This document shows, piece after piece, positions 15,590-24,363 of a stretch of 40,057 nt of DNA. How positions within the stretch are numbered: position 1 is the stretch's first letter; the number at the start of each line of letters is the position of its first letter. The position numbers and the translations under genes are program-made. The notes beneath the pieces were generated by a model, which saw only the letters and a list, made by a program, of their open reading frames with translations, had not been told where the DNA came from and did not search any database. Source of the stretch: GCA-2725625 sp964574215 (GTDB lineage Bacteria > Pseudomonadota > Alphaproteobacteria > Rhodospirillales > UBA2165); assembly GCA_964574215.1 (NCBI GenBank), contig CAZNLR010000044.1:1-40057 (forward strand), given 5' to 3'.

Positions 15590-17266
15590 ATGTCGAAATC
15601 CTCCGAATCAATGCGGCTGTCAACTTGGTGGTTGTGGGGGCTTCTCTGGGCCGTTTTGGTCATCAGTGCCCTAATATCCCGTCCGATTTTACCCGTTGAC
15701 GAAACCCGCTATATCAGCGTCGCGTGGGAAATGTGGTTGCGGGACAATTTTCTCGTGCCTCATCTCAATGGCGCCACCTACAGTCACAAGCCGCCGCTTT
15801 TGTTCTGGCTGATCAATGCCGGGTGGGGAATTTTTGGTCTCAACGACATATCACCCCGGCTGGTGGCGCCATTGTTTGGATTGGGCTGTTTGCTGATGAC
15901 GTCGCTATTGAGCCGGCGTTTGTGGCCGGATTCGAGCGCTTATATCCTGGCGCCGTTTCTACTGCTGGGCTGTTATTACTGGGGCCTCTATACCACCCTG
16001 ACCATGTTCGATCTTATTCTCGCGTTCTGGACCTTGGTGGGATTGTCCGGCTTGGTCGTTGTGTGGCGGGGTTCGGTGTGGCGCGGCTGGCTGACGTTCG
16101 GCTGCGCCATCGGTTTCGGCGTTCTAAGCAAAGGACCGGTCATTCTGGTTTATCTTCTGCCCAGCGCCTTTTTGGCGCCGTACTGGGGAGTGGGAGAGAG
16201 CCGTCCTTCCTGGGCGAGGTGGTATCTGGGAATGATCGGCGGCGTCTTGCTGGGGGCCGGCATGGCTTTGGCCTGGGCGTTGCCCGCCGGAGATGCCGGC
16301 GGCGAAGCGTACAAAAATGCCATTTTGTGGGGGCAGTCGGCGGGGCGAATGGTCAAGTCCTTTGCCCATCAGAAGCCAATTTGGTGGTATCTGGCAATCT
16401 TGCCGGGGCTGATGCTTCCCTGGCTGATCTGGCCCAGCCTGCTGAGAAATCTTTGGCGTAAGTTTAACGACTGGAGAATATCGGGGCGGTCATCGGGTGG
16501 CGGTCGGGAGCGGATACCGGATGCAGGGCTGCGCCTCACCTTGGTCTGGTCATTGTCGGCACTGGTCATTTTTTCCTTTATCAGCGGGAAGCAGCCCCAC
16601 TATCTTCTGCCCATGTTCCCGGCCATGGCGTTGGGTGGGGCGTTCCTTATTTCCAAGTTGAAAAGTGACGATTACGTTCGGGGTCGATGGGACCTGGCGC
16701 CCGTTGCCGCAGTCGCGCTTCTGTTCGCGATGGCCATTTTACTCAGTCCGTTGATCGCCGAAAAAGCCGGCAAACCGGAATTCGGCGAAGGAGTGTCCTT
16801 TCTCTGGTCGGTGCCCTTGATCCTTGTCGGTATCCTGATTTTGATACGCCCGCCTGCCGGTGGGATCAGCCGAATTCTGTCCATCAGCGCGGTGAGCGCG
16901 CTGATCGTTGTGACCGTTCACGGCATTGCCCAACATCGATTGGATGTTGCCTATAACATGAAGCCTCTGGCCGATTATTTGGCGGCGGCCCAGCGGAACG
17001 GCTACACCATAGCCAATATGGACAAATACCACGGACAGTATAATTTTCTCGGCCGGCTGGCCAAACCTATCGATGTCACTGATATCATGTTGCTGCCGGG
17101 GTGGCTGAAGAAAAATCCGAAATCAAAAGTCGTATCTTACCACTACCATTCACCGGCTAAATACAAACCAGAGTTTTTTCAGCTTTTCCGAAGCCGCTAT
17201 ATCGCTGTCTGGGATGCCGAAATGTTGAAAAATAATCCCAGGCTCGCTTTTCGGGAAAATGAATAA
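15590..17266 (+). CDS. ArnT/PMT-like family 39 glycosyltransferase
   Basis: A 558-residue polytopic inner-membrane protein. It starts with a first transmembrane helix followed by the periplasmic LPVDETRY motif (about 35-42), whose acidic residues form the catalytic site of lipid-linked sugar transferases of the ArnT/PMT class (GT83/GT39). It then shows H-K-P-P-L-L-F-W, S-K-G-P-V and H-Y-L-L-P-M-F-P, all typical of this class, and about a dozen transmembrane helices. It would transfer a sugar from an undecaprenyl-phosphate donor to lipid A, another glycan or a protein in the periplasm; the acceptor is unknown. Its stop overlaps the start of the FkbM methyltransferase by 8 bases, so the two form an operon. 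Confidence 0.88.
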   Translation: MSKSSESMRLSTWWLWGLLWAVLVISALISRPILPVDETRYISVAWEMWLRDNFLVPHLNGATYSHKPPLLFWLINAGWGIFGLNDISPRLVAPLFGLGCLLMTSLLSRRLWPDSSAYILAPFLLLGCYYWGLYTTLTMFDLILAFWTLVGLSGLVVVWRGSVWRGWLTFGCAIGFGVLSKGPVILVYLLPSAFLAPYWGVGESRPSWARWYLGMIGGVLLGAGMALAWALPAGDAGGEAYKNAILWGQSAGRMVKSFAHQKPIWWYLAILPGLMLPWLIWPSLLRNLWRKFNDWRISGRSSGGGRERIPDAGLRLTLVWSLSALVIFSFISGKQPHYLLPMFPAMALGGAFLISKLKSDDYVRGRWDLAPVAAVALLFAMAILLSPLIAEKAGKPEFGEGVSFLWSVPLILVGILILIRPPAGGISRILSISAVSALIVVTVHGIAQHRLDVAYNMKPLADYLAAAQRNGYTIANMDKYHGQYNFLGRLAKPIDVTDIMLLPGWLKKNPKSKVVSYHYHSPAKYKPEFFQLFRSRYIAVWDAEMLKNNPRLAFRENE

Positions 17267-18008
17267 ATTCAACCCCATGAGGCGCCGGGTGCCGATCCTG
17301 AAGCGGCTCATTCCCAGCGTCAAAAAATTTTATTGCCGGATATTCTGGAAGGATGGTAAAGGAACCGTGCGGTCGAACGGCGCGTTGTTTCACCTCAACT
17401 ATAAAAATTTCGTCGATCGACAAATCGCCTTTTACGGCGATTATGAAGACCGTCAGCTGGCTTATTTAACCGGTGAATTATCGAGGATTGGCGCCGATAC
17501 TTTTCTCGATATTGGCGCCAATATCGGATTTTACGCCATTATTTTGGCCACAAACGTTTCGCTCGAAAAGATCGTGGCTTTTGAGCCCGATGCCCGAAAC
17601 ATGGCCAGCTTGACCGACAATATCGCTTTAAATGATTTGGCCGATCTCATTGAGGTTCATCAGCTTGCCGCCAGTTCTCATGACGGTGCGCTGGGATTTC
17701 AGCCGGGACCGGATAATTCCACCGGCCAATCAAAAGTGGTCATCGGTGAGGAGGGGGCGGAGAGCGTAAACGCCGTTACCATAGACGACTTTCTGTCTTT
17801 GGCGGACCGCGCCATCGGCATCAAAATCGATGTTGAAGGTCACGAACTGGACGTTTTAGAAGGTATGAGGCGAACCTTGAGGGAGAACAATTGCCTGCTT
17901 CAGATCGAAGTCTACGGCGACAACATTCCGCTGGTAACGCAGTTCTTATCGGAAAACGGGTATAATTTGACCCGGCAACTGGATCACGATCACTTTTTCA
18001 GCCGTTGA
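17259..18008 (+). CDS. FkbM-family SAM-dependent methyltransferase
   Basis: 249 residues. SAM-binding motif I is FLDIGANIGFYA (82-93), followed by the acidic E-P-D of motif II (109-111). The FkbM signature IKIDVEGHELDVLEG is at 188-202, with I-E-V-Y-G near 217. FkbM proteins O-methylate sugars or polyketides and are common in polysaccharide gene clusters. Overlap with the upstream glycosyltransferase (8 bases) indicates coupled translation and a joint role in modifying an envelope glycan (inference). It converges on the small gene ending at 18013 with only 4 bases between them. Confidence 0.9.
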   Translation: MNKFNPMRRRVPILKRLIPSVKKFYCRIFWKDGKGTVRSNGALFHLNYKNFVDRQIAFYGDYEDRQLAYLTGELSRIGADTFLDIGANIGFYAIILATNVSLEKIVAFEPDARNMASLTDNIALNDLADLIEVHQLAASSHDGALGFQPGPDNSTGQSKVVIGEEGAESVNAVTIDDFLSLADRAIGIKIDVEGHELDVLEGMRRTLRENNCLLQIEVYGDNIPLVTQFLSENGYNLTRQLDHDHFFSR

Positions 18009-18012
18009 TATA

Positions 18013-18327
18013 TTAGGAGCAGGAGCAGCCGTCGCCACCGATCCTGCCAGCGAGGCGGCTGACATCGCGTAACGTGGATTGCGCAATGATGTACAGCTTT
18101 TCGTTTTCGAAACCTTTGATATCGTCGGGTGTCGATAAAAGTTTGTCGGCCAGATGCAGTTGTTCCGAAATATAGTGGCGCCAATCGAATTTCACGTCTT
18201 GGCCCTCGCCTCGTTCGAATCGGTAAGGCGCAATTTTACTTCCTTTTGACGGTGCTTTACAACTAGGGCACTCCCTAGGTATCGGCCTATTTCTGCCTGG
18301 ATTTCTTATGTTTTTGCTACCCGACAC
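18013..18327 (-). CDS. Small cysteine-motif protein coupled to the molybdoenzyme
   Basis: 104 residues from a GTG at 18327, which lies inside the last codons of the molybdopterin oxidoreductase gene (22-base overlap, different frame). The N-terminus is basic and holds one C-P-S-C motif (residues 20-23). The middle is amphipathic helix, and the protein ends G-G-D-G-C-S-C-S, a second cysteine pair at the extreme C-terminus. Four cysteines could bind zinc or an Fe-S cluster, or form a redox disulfide. No family was recognised. Tight coupling suggests a subunit or maturation factor of the molybdoenzyme. No internal ATG exists, so GTG is the only early start that keeps the CxxC. Confidence 0.6.
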   Translation of the reverse strand: MSGSKNIRNPGRNRPIPRECPSCKAPSKGSKIAPYRFERGEGQDVKFDWRHYISEQLHLADKLLSTPDDIKGFENEKLYIIAQSTLRDVSRLAGRIGGDGCSCS

Positions 18328-20453
18328 TGCAAAGCGCGCAGTTGATAGGTTCCCATGGCAGGGTCAAAGGGCGGCAGATTACTGGTCAATATATTGGCGT
18401 TCGAGTCCCAAAGGCCATATTCCGGCGCGTTTCCTTCGGGAAACCACCAGCCATGTTCGGCGTGTATGACCCTGGCATCGATACCGGTGGTAAGTTTGGC
18501 CTTTTGTTTGATTTTGCCGCGCTTGGTCTCGATCGTCATCCAGTCGCCATCGGTGATTCCCAGGCCTGCGGCCGTATCCGGATGGATTTCCGCGGTCGGT
18601 TCGGGGTGCGCTTTTCGAAGCTGACGCAACTGCCGGTGTTCCGAATTAAAAAAGAATGGAATGCGGCTGCCGGTGGTCAGCACCAGCGGGAATTCGGACA
18701 CCAGTTCCGGCGTTGCTAATGGGCTTTCCGGCGGTTCTTCGTAGTAAGGTAGGGGGTCATACCCCATGGCTTCCAGCCGGGTTGAATACAATTCAATTTT
18801 GCCGGTCGGCGTATTGAAGCCGTCGTTTTCATATTTCCGGTACTTGAACGGGACCTTGACGAATCCTTTTTCCCGCAACTCGTCGAAGGAAATGCCGAGG
18901 CCTTCCTGAACCATATTGTCCAATACTTCCTGAACCGACTCCGTACAGGTGTCCAAATTCATAAGCCGGGCCAATTCGACGAATATTTCCTCATCCGATT
19001 TGCACTCACCGATCTGAACGGACTTCTGCTGCGCCATGACGACATTGGCGGCGATGGTCGGCAGGCCGGCCACCTGGTCCAGTTCGGGCCAGGAGGCCGC
19101 AGGCAGGACGATATCCGCCAATTCGGCGGTGGGCGTCATAAAGAGGTCGGCGCAGACCATGAAGTCCAGGTTCATCAGGGATTCATAAACCAAGGATGTA
19201 TTGGCATAGGTGGTCAAGGTATTGTTGCCGAACACCATGAAAGCTTTGACCGGATAGGGTTTGCCTTCGCGCATGGCCTGCAGGAGGGTGGGGATGTGAG
19301 CCGCCGGTAAATCGGCGCCTTCGCCGCAGAGCATTTTAAACCGGTCGGCGCCCAACCGCTTGGCGTTCATTTCGTCCGACAGATTTTCGATCAAACTGGG
19401 GAACCGGCCAAGGCCATGCATGCCGAAGACCCAGCCTCCGGGGACATCGATATTCCCGGTCAAGACCGGCAGCATGGAAATCGCCCGGATGGTCTGGATG
19501 CAGGCGGGGGTGTGTTCGATGGCGCATCCCCATTCCATCATCGACGGATTGGTGCGGGCGTAGAGTCGGGCGGCGTCTCTGATCTTATCCGCCGGCACCC
19601 AGGTAATTTCCGCCGCCCATTCCTGCGTCATATCCTTGACCCTTTCGGCCAGCTTGTCGAAACCAAATGTCCACTTGGTCACAAAATTATCGTCGTAAAG
19701 TTTTTCGGCGATAATGACGTTGAGCATGGCCAATGCCAGGGCGTCATCGGTGCCGGGCCGCAATTGCAGCCACAGATCGGCCTTTTTCGCCAGATAGGTT
19801 TCGCGCGGATCAATGACAATTATCTTCGGCTTGGCAGCTAATGAATCGCGGACGTTGAACCGGGTCTCTCCGTCGGGTCCCGAATTAACCGGGTTGTGGC
19901 CCCAATAGACGATACATTCCGGCGAGACGTCGCCGGTGAAATCGCAAACGGGAAAATCGCCCATGGTTTGAATGCTGGTATTGACCCGCGGGTGAAAACA
20001 CTGGGCGAAGCCCGGTTCGCACCAGTTGGGCGTTCCCAAGGCGTGGCCGAACCGGGATACCCAACGGATATGATGACGGCCGGTGCCGGTTCCCATGGCG
20101 ATGGCCTCGGCGCCGAACTCATCCTTGATGGCTTGCAGTTTTTCGGCAATTTCGCCGAGGGCGTCATCCCAGCTGATGCGCTCCCATTTGCCGGACCCCC
20201 TAGGGCCTTGACGTTTCATGGGATATTTAAGACGGTCCGGATGATAGACGAGGTCTAATGTGGCAGCCCCGATGGGGCAAAGCCGACCTTTATTAAGTGG
20301 AGACATTGGATCGCCCTCGACTTTGGTGAGAGCACCTTCCTGAACATGCAGAAGTGCGCCGCACCCGCCATGGCAGGACCGGCAGACACTTTTCAAAACA
20401 GACGTTTTTATACCGGTGGTGTTATTTTCCGTAAGCTCTTCAATATGATCCAT
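18306..20453 (-). CDS. Molybdopterin-dependent oxidoreductase (DMSO reductase superfamily)
   Basis: 715 residues, the usual size for a catalytic subunit. The N-terminal [4Fe-4S] site is C24-x2-C27-x3-C31 and C59, inside C-R-S-C-H-G-G-C and K-G-R-L-C-P-I-G. The Mo-ligand loop reads P-N-W-C-E-P-G-F-A-Q-C; C152 aligns roughly with the selenocysteine of formate dehydrogenase H, so this is a Cys version. The C-terminal molybdopterin-binding domain (N-S-E-H-R-Q, E-I-H-P-D-T-A, GITDGDWM) is complete. There is no Tat signal, so the enzyme should be cytoplasmic. Substrate unknown: relatives include formate dehydrogenase-, thiosulfate reductase- and acetylene hydratase-like enzymes. No separate Fe-S or membrane subunit is adjacent, only the coupled small protein. 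It is divergent from MarR. Confidence 0.88.
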   Translation of the reverse strand: MDHIEELTENNTTGIKTSVLKSVCRSCHGGCGALLHVQEGALTKVEGDPMSPLNKGRLCPIGAATLDLVYHPDRLKYPMKRQGPRGSGKWERISWDDALGEIAEKLQAIKDEFGAEAIAMGTGTGRHHIRWVSRFGHALGTPNWCEPGFAQCFHPRVNTSIQTMGDFPVCDFTGDVSPECIVYWGHNPVNSGPDGETRFNVRDSLAAKPKIIVIDPRETYLAKKADLWLQLRPGTDDALALAMLNVIIAEKLYDDNFVTKWTFGFDKLAERVKDMTQEWAAEITWVPADKIRDAARLYARTNPSMMEWGCAIEHTPACIQTIRAISMLPVLTGNIDVPGGWVFGMHGLGRFPSLIENLSDEMNAKRLGADRFKMLCGEGADLPAAHIPTLLQAMREGKPYPVKAFMVFGNNTLTTYANTSLVYESLMNLDFMVCADLFMTPTAELADIVLPAASWPELDQVAGLPTIAANVVMAQQKSVQIGECKSDEEIFVELARLMNLDTCTESVQEVLDNMVQEGLGISFDELREKGFVKVPFKYRKYENDGFNTPTGKIELYSTRLEAMGYDPLPYYEEPPESPLATPELVSEFPLVLTTGSRIPFFFNSEHRQLRQLRKAHPEPTAEIHPDTAAGLGITDGDWMTIETKRGKIKQKAKLTTGIDARVIHAEHGWWFPEGNAPEYGLWDSNANILTSNLPPFDPAMGTYQLRALQCRVAKT

Positions 20454-20483
20454 ATTTCTCTCTTTAGTTCCCCGAAGCCTTAA

Positions 20484-20501
20484 CTGTTGTTATAATAACA
20501 G
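20484..20501. promoter_or_regulatory. Palindromic operator candidate 1 (MarR target)
   Basis: TGTTATAATAACA (20488-20500) is a perfect 13-base palindrome, with outer arms CTGTT/AACAG at 20484-20501. It lies between the divergent oxidoreductase and MarR genes and matches the size expected of a MarR dimer site. A second similar site follows. Confidence 0.6.
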
Positions 20502-20510
20502 TAATTTTAT

Positions 20511-20530
20511 ATTGTTATAATCATAACGAT
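20511..20530. promoter_or_regulatory. Palindromic operator candidate 2 (MarR target)
   Basis: ATTGTTAT-AATC-ATAACGAT is a 20-base inverted repeat with one mismatch. It shares the TGTTAT/ATAAC half-site with operator 1. The two centres are about 26 bases apart, so two dimers could bind and repress both divergent promoters. Confidence 0.6.
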
Positions 20531-20569
20531 TATTAATATCAAAGTCAATGTAGTGAGAGGTCGCGGAAA

Positions 20570-21016
20570 TTGCCACAAAACAAAAACAACAATTCATTGA
20601 ATCAGGATTTTTCGCTTGATGACCAGATCGGATATCTGCTCCGCTGTGCTTCACAGAATGCCGGCGGAATTACTGCCGAGAAAATTCGATCTTACGATCT
20701 GACCAATGTACAGTTTTCAACCTTGGCGCGGCTATTGGAATTTGGTCCGTTGTCGCAAAATCAATTGGGCCGGCTGGTTGCCATGCCGCCGGCAAACATT
20801 CATTCCCTGGTCGGGCGTCTAAAGAAGAGGGAGCTGGTTAAAGCAGATCGTGATCCCGGGGATAAGAGATTAATATTGATATCGCTAACAGCCAAAGGAC
20901 GAAATCTCGTTAAGAAACTTTTTCCGATTGTATCGCTTAGTACAACCGACGCGTTGGCCGTCTTAAATGCATCCGAGCAGAAGACATTCTTGAAACTTTT
21001 AAAACGTATGATCTGA
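20570..21016 (+). CDS. MarR-family transcriptional regulator
   Basis: 148 residues from TTG 20570, with a GAGAGG ribosome-binding site upstream. It has the winged helix-turn-helix of MarR: L-S-Q-N-Q-L-G-R-L-V followed by the recognition helix P-P-A-N-I-H-S-L-V-G-R-L-K (about 74-86) and the wing with D-P-G-D-K-R. The N- and C-terminal helices form the dimer. MarR proteins usually repress and respond to small, often phenolic or oxidant, ligands. It is divergent from the molybdoenzyme across two palindromes, so control of that operon and of itself is likely (inference). Confidence 0.87.
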   Translation: MPQNKNNNSLNQDFSLDDQIGYLLRCASQNAGGITAEKIRSYDLTNVQFSTLARLLEFGPLSQNQLGRLVAMPPANIHSLVGRLKKRELVKADRDPGDKRLILISLTAKGRNLVKKLFPIVSLSTTDALAVLNASEQKTFLKLLKRMI

Positions 21017-21034
21017 CGGAATGGTTCTTTAAAC

Positions 21035-22639
21035 TTAATAGCCGATGGCGCAACCGTCCTTGCGCGGGTCCGAGGCGCCTCTGAGGACGCCTTCCTCCCA
21101 ATCGATCCAAATCGCCTGAGCGCCGCCGATGGGCCGGTCGGGCGTATATGTGCTGTGACCCAAGGTTTCCAGTTCGTCTCTGACCGATGCCGGTAATCCG
21201 GATTCCACCTGGACCGTTACGTCGCCTTCGGCAAAATCGGGAAATACCCGTGTGTCGTCGACGGCTTCCTGCAGGTCCATCCCGTAGTCGAGGAGATTGA
21301 TCAATAGGTGAGCGTGGCCGGCGGCCTGGTATTGCCCGCCCATGACACCGAAGGGCATTTGGGCGCGCCCGTCTTTCATTAGCATGCCGGGAATAATGGT
21401 GTGCAGTGGCCGCTTGCCGGGGGCGATGCAATTGGGGTGATGGGAATCGAGAACGAATCCCTGCGCCCGATTCTGTAAGACGACGCCCGTTTTTGGCGTA
21501 ACCAAACCCGATCCGAAGGGGAAAAATAGGGTATTGATAAAGCTGACGGCATTGCGGTCCTTGTCGACCACGGTCAGGTAGACGGTGTCCCGATGAATGG
21601 CGGCAGCAAGAGCGGACGGCGGCAGGTCGGGCAGGCGTTTCGACGGGTCGATCAGTTTGCGGTTCTTGGCGGTATGAATTTCCGATAGCCATTCGGCGAC
21701 CGGAACATCGGCGAAAGCAGGATCGGCCAGAACCGCTTCCCGGTCACGGTAGGCGAGCCGGGCCGCTTCAATTTCTATATGTATGCGTTGGGCCGAATTC
21801 GGATCGAGACCGTCCAGGTCGATCCCGGAAAGAATGTTCAACATGGCCAGTGCCACAACCCCCTGCCCATTGGGCGGGCATTCATAGACGTCGTAGCCGC
21901 CATATTCAGTTTTAATAGGGGCAACATATTCACCCCGCGTGTTGGCGAAATCCTCCAGCGTATGGAGACCGCCTTCGCCATGCAGGAAATCGACTATGTC
22001 TTCGGCGACCCAACCGTCATAAAATCCTGCGCGGCCATGTTCGGCGATATATTCTAGTGTATCGGCCAGAAGGGGAAATTTGACGATGCTGCCGATTGCC
22101 GGCGGTTTGCCGTCCTTCAAATAATATTCGGCGCCGGTCGGGTCTTCACTCAACAAATCGACGCACAAATGCCAATCGAAATTAACCCGGTGATTAACCG
22201 GAAAACCGTCACGGGCAAATTGAATGGCAGGTTGCAGCAGTTCCTTCAACGGCATGGTACCGTGGTCGTTTAACAATTGTGTCCAGGCGTCGACCGCGCC
22301 AGGAATTGTGACTGCGTGAGGGGATTGGCGTTCAATTTGGTCGATGCCGTTGTCTCGATACCATTCTACGTCCGCGCTACCAGGCGCCTTGCCAGATCCG
22401 TTGAATCCGATCAGGTCGCCGTCGGAAGGTTTGTAGAGGCAAAAGCAATCGCCACCGATACCTGTCGATTGAGGTTCTACGACGCACTGAACGGCGACGG
22501 CGGCGATGGCGGCGTCCATCGCGTTACCGCCTTTTTCCAATATCTGAATGGCCGTGATGGTTGACAGTGGCTGCGACGTGGCGGCCATACCGTTGGTGGC
22601 ATGAACCGTAGAGCGTCCTGGAATATCGAGCGATCTCAT
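21035..22639 (-). CDS. Gamma-glutamyltransferase family protein
   Basis: About 534 residues from ATG 22639, which has GGA upstream; the frame is open to 22672 but with no better start. It belongs to the self-cleaving Ntn-hydrolase GGT family: N-terminal G-G-N-A-M-D-A-A-I-A, then the cleavage and catalytic threonine in H-R-D-T-V-Y-L (about T352), P-L-H-T-I-I-P-G and the C-terminal R-K-D-G-C-A-I-G. Secreted GGTs carry a signal peptide; none is visible here, so it is probably cytoplasmic. Relatives include glutathione hydrolases, cephalosporin acylases and PgdS/CapD-like enzymes. The neighbouring MarR gene converges on it with 18 bases between them, while the SDR is divergent. Confidence 0.88.
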   Translation of the reverse strand: MRSLDIPGRSTVHATNGMAATSQPLSTITAIQILEKGGNAMDAAIAAVAVQCVVEPQSTGIGGDCFCLYKPSDGDLIGFNGSGKAPGSADVEWYRDNGIDQIERQSPHAVTIPGAVDAWTQLLNDHGTMPLKELLQPAIQFARDGFPVNHRVNFDWHLCVDLLSEDPTGAEYYLKDGKPPAIGSIVKFPLLADTLEYIAEHGRAGFYDGWVAEDIVDFLHGEGGLHTLEDFANTRGEYVAPIKTEYGGYDVYECPPNGQGVVALAMLNILSGIDLDGLDPNSAQRIHIEIEAARLAYRDREAVLADPAFADVPVAEWLSEIHTAKNRKLIDPSKRLPDLPPSALAAAIHRDTVYLTVVDKDRNAVSFINTLFFPFGSGLVTPKTGVVLQNRAQGFVLDSHHPNCIAPGKRPLHTIIPGMLMKDGRAQMPFGVMGGQYQAAGHAHLLINLLDYGMDLQEAVDDTRVFPDFAEGDVTVQVESGLPASVRDELETLGHSTYTPDRPIGGAQAIWIDWEEGVLRGASDPRKDGCAIGY

Positions 22640-22761
22640 AGAATTTCCATTAATAATTTTTTGTATTAACACCTTGCGAACTTTATACAGTGTCAGTGAT
22701 CACCCGTCATCGTCGGGATGGTTATTTTTGGCAGCGAACAAAATCAACGGGGAAACGGCAA

Positions 22762-23547
22762 ATGGATTTAGGGATCAAGGGTAAAAAAGCATTGGTTTTG
22801 GGCGCGTCTCAGGGAATGGGTGCGGCGATCGCCCGGGCGCTGGCGGCGGAAGGATGCAACGTGATCGTCGGATCTCGAAACGAGGATAAACTGAAAGAAT
22901 TGGCATCCGATATCGAAAGCGAATTTGGTGTGGTGGCAGAGTGCCACGCCATCGACATGAGTGATGCAGCCAGGGTCGAGGCGCTTTGCGATAAAATCCG
23001 CACCGAATGGCAGCCGGATATCTTGCTCAACAATACGGGCGGACCACCTGGATCGACGGCGACCGGTGTGTCCGATGAAATCTGGCGAGATGCGATTCAA
23101 AGCCTGCTTCTTGGTGTCATTCGCGTCACCGAGGCGTCGCTGGAGGCGATGAAATCCAGAGGCTGGGGGCGAATCCTCACGATTGCCTCTTCCGGGGTTA
23201 TTCAACCCATTCCGGCTCTTCCTATTTCCAACACCGTCAGGTCGGGGGTGGTGGGTTTTTCCAAATCTTTGTCTAACGAAGTGGCTAAGGACGGAATCAC
23301 CGTCAATATTATCCTACCGGGCCGTATCGATACGGAACGGACCAAATGGCTGGATAACACTAACGCCGAAAAGTCAGGAAAACCGGTTGAGGATATTCAA
23401 GCCGCTTCGAGAGCGACCATTCCGGCCGGCCGCTACGGTACGATCGAGGAATTTGCCGATGTCGCGGCGTTTTTGTTGAGTGACCGCGCCAGTTACGTTA
23501 CCGGCTCAATGATCCGCGTCGACGGCGGGGCGATCAAAGGCGTTTGA
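22762..23547 (+). CDS. Atypical short-chain dehydrogenase/reductase
   Basis: 261 residues from ATG 22762, with GGGGAAA upstream; the frame is open to 22690 but the extra residues are not SDR-like. The nucleotide-binding glycines GASQGMG (14-20) and the L-N-N-T-G-G segment (89-94) are present, as are the catalytic-type serines I-A-S-S (141-144). The Tyr-x-x-x-Lys pair is absent: its place is S156-N-T-V-R160. Proteins of this kind form a recognised SDR subgroup resembling beta-ketoacyl-ACP reductase but lacking the catalytic tetrad. The reaction is therefore unknown and the protein may be catalytically unconventional. It is divergent from GGT and followed by slyX 40 bases downstream. Confidence 0.87.
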   Translation: MDLGIKGKKALVLGASQGMGAAIARALAAEGCNVIVGSRNEDKLKELASDIESEFGVVAECHAIDMSDAARVEALCDKIRTEWQPDILLNNTGGPPGSTATGVSDEIWRDAIQSLLLGVIRVTEASLEAMKSRGWGRILTIASSGVIQPIPALPISNTVRSGVVGFSKSLSNEVAKDGITVNIILPGRIDTERTKWLDNTNAEKSGKPVEDIQAASRATIPAGRYGTIEEFADVAAFLLSDRASYVTGSMIRVDGGAIKGV

Positions 23548-23587
23548 TAATCGGGATCAGTCGAGTCGATTTTAAGGAGAACGAATA

Positions 23588-23809
23588 ATGTCAGAGACGG
23601 TGGCCCTGGAGCAACGAATTCAGAATCTGGAAATACATTTGGCTAACCAGGAATCGACGGTTCAAGACCTCAGTGATGCCGTAGCCGGGCAATGGGAGGT
23701 CATCGACAAGCTCTCACAGGGTATCGAGACTCTCAAATCCCGGCTCCTGAATATGGAGGAAACCATTCAACAAGGTCCCCGGGAGGAGGAGAAGCCGCCA
23801 CATTACTAG
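23588..23809 (+). CDS. slyX: SlyX family protein
   Basis: 73 residues, matching SlyX in length and layout: an N-terminal coiled coil (E-Q-R-I-Q-N-L-E-I-H-L-A, then a heptad run to about residue 58) and a charged tail ending P-P-H-Y, the conserved SlyX terminus. AAGGAGA lies 7 bases before ATG 23588. SlyX has no firm biochemical function. It lies 40 bases behind the SDR gene and is probably co-transcribed with it. Confidence 0.9.
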   Translation: MSETVALEQRIQNLEIHLANQESTVQDLSDAVAGQWEVIDKLSQGIETLKSRLLNMEETIQQGPREEEKPPHY

Positions 23810-23845
23810 AGGCCGTGAAACTGACCAAACGGGAGTCGGCCGCGT

Positions 23846-24076
23846 CTATTTTTTAATATGGATATCGAACTCCATACCCTCTTCATCGCACGATATATAG
23901 ATGCCGCCAACCGGGTCTTCGGCGCCCGCTTCCAAATTAAATACCGTATCCAGTCTTTCCTGGCGCAATAGTTCCTTGGCCTGGCGGATTGCATCCTTCT
24001 TATCCTCGGCCACGATCGTGTGATAACCGTAACGCGGAAAAAGAGTTCTAAACTCTATGGCGAATTCTTTGGACAT
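23846..24076 (-). CDS. Small hypothetical protein (76 aa)
   Basis: A compact mixed alpha/beta protein beginning MSKEFAIEFR and containing D-K-K-D-A-I-R-Q-A-K-E-L-L-R and a C-terminal strand ending D-I-H-I-K-K. No signal peptide or membrane segment. The balanced charge pattern and helix-strand alternation look like a real cytoplasmic domain. No family recognised. Convergent with slyX. Confidence 0.55.
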   Translation of the reverse strand: MSKEFAIEFRTLFPRYGYHTIVAEDKKDAIRQAKELLRQERLDTVFNLEAGAEDPVGGIYISCDEEGMEFDIHIKK

Positions 24077-24363
24077 TGCTTAATTCACGCAAATATTTTC
24101 AATTCAGTTTTCAAGGCGGCATATATGGGAAGCCTCTGTCACTAGCTCGCACCACAGATATATCTTATATTGAAATCCGGCCAGTGTTTTCCAATTTTCG
24201 TTTGATATTTTCTAACTAAACTACTCGGATGAACTATTGAAATTTTCTGTTTAAGTAATTTGGAATAACCATATACTATTGCATTCTTATATTTGGACAC
24301 ATAAGCCGTGCTAAAGGCTACGTGATTATATTTGCCCCAGCCGCCCAATCTAATTGTTCGATT

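Noticed and set aside
18306..20453. Selenocysteine in the molybdopterin oxidoreductase
   Set aside because: The frame has no internal TGA and the Mo-ligand loop carries Cys, so it is not a selenoprotein.
24142..24348. 68-codon minus-strand frame
   Set aside because: AT-rich, no ribosome-binding site, overlaps the upstream end of the better gene at 24364, and no family pattern.
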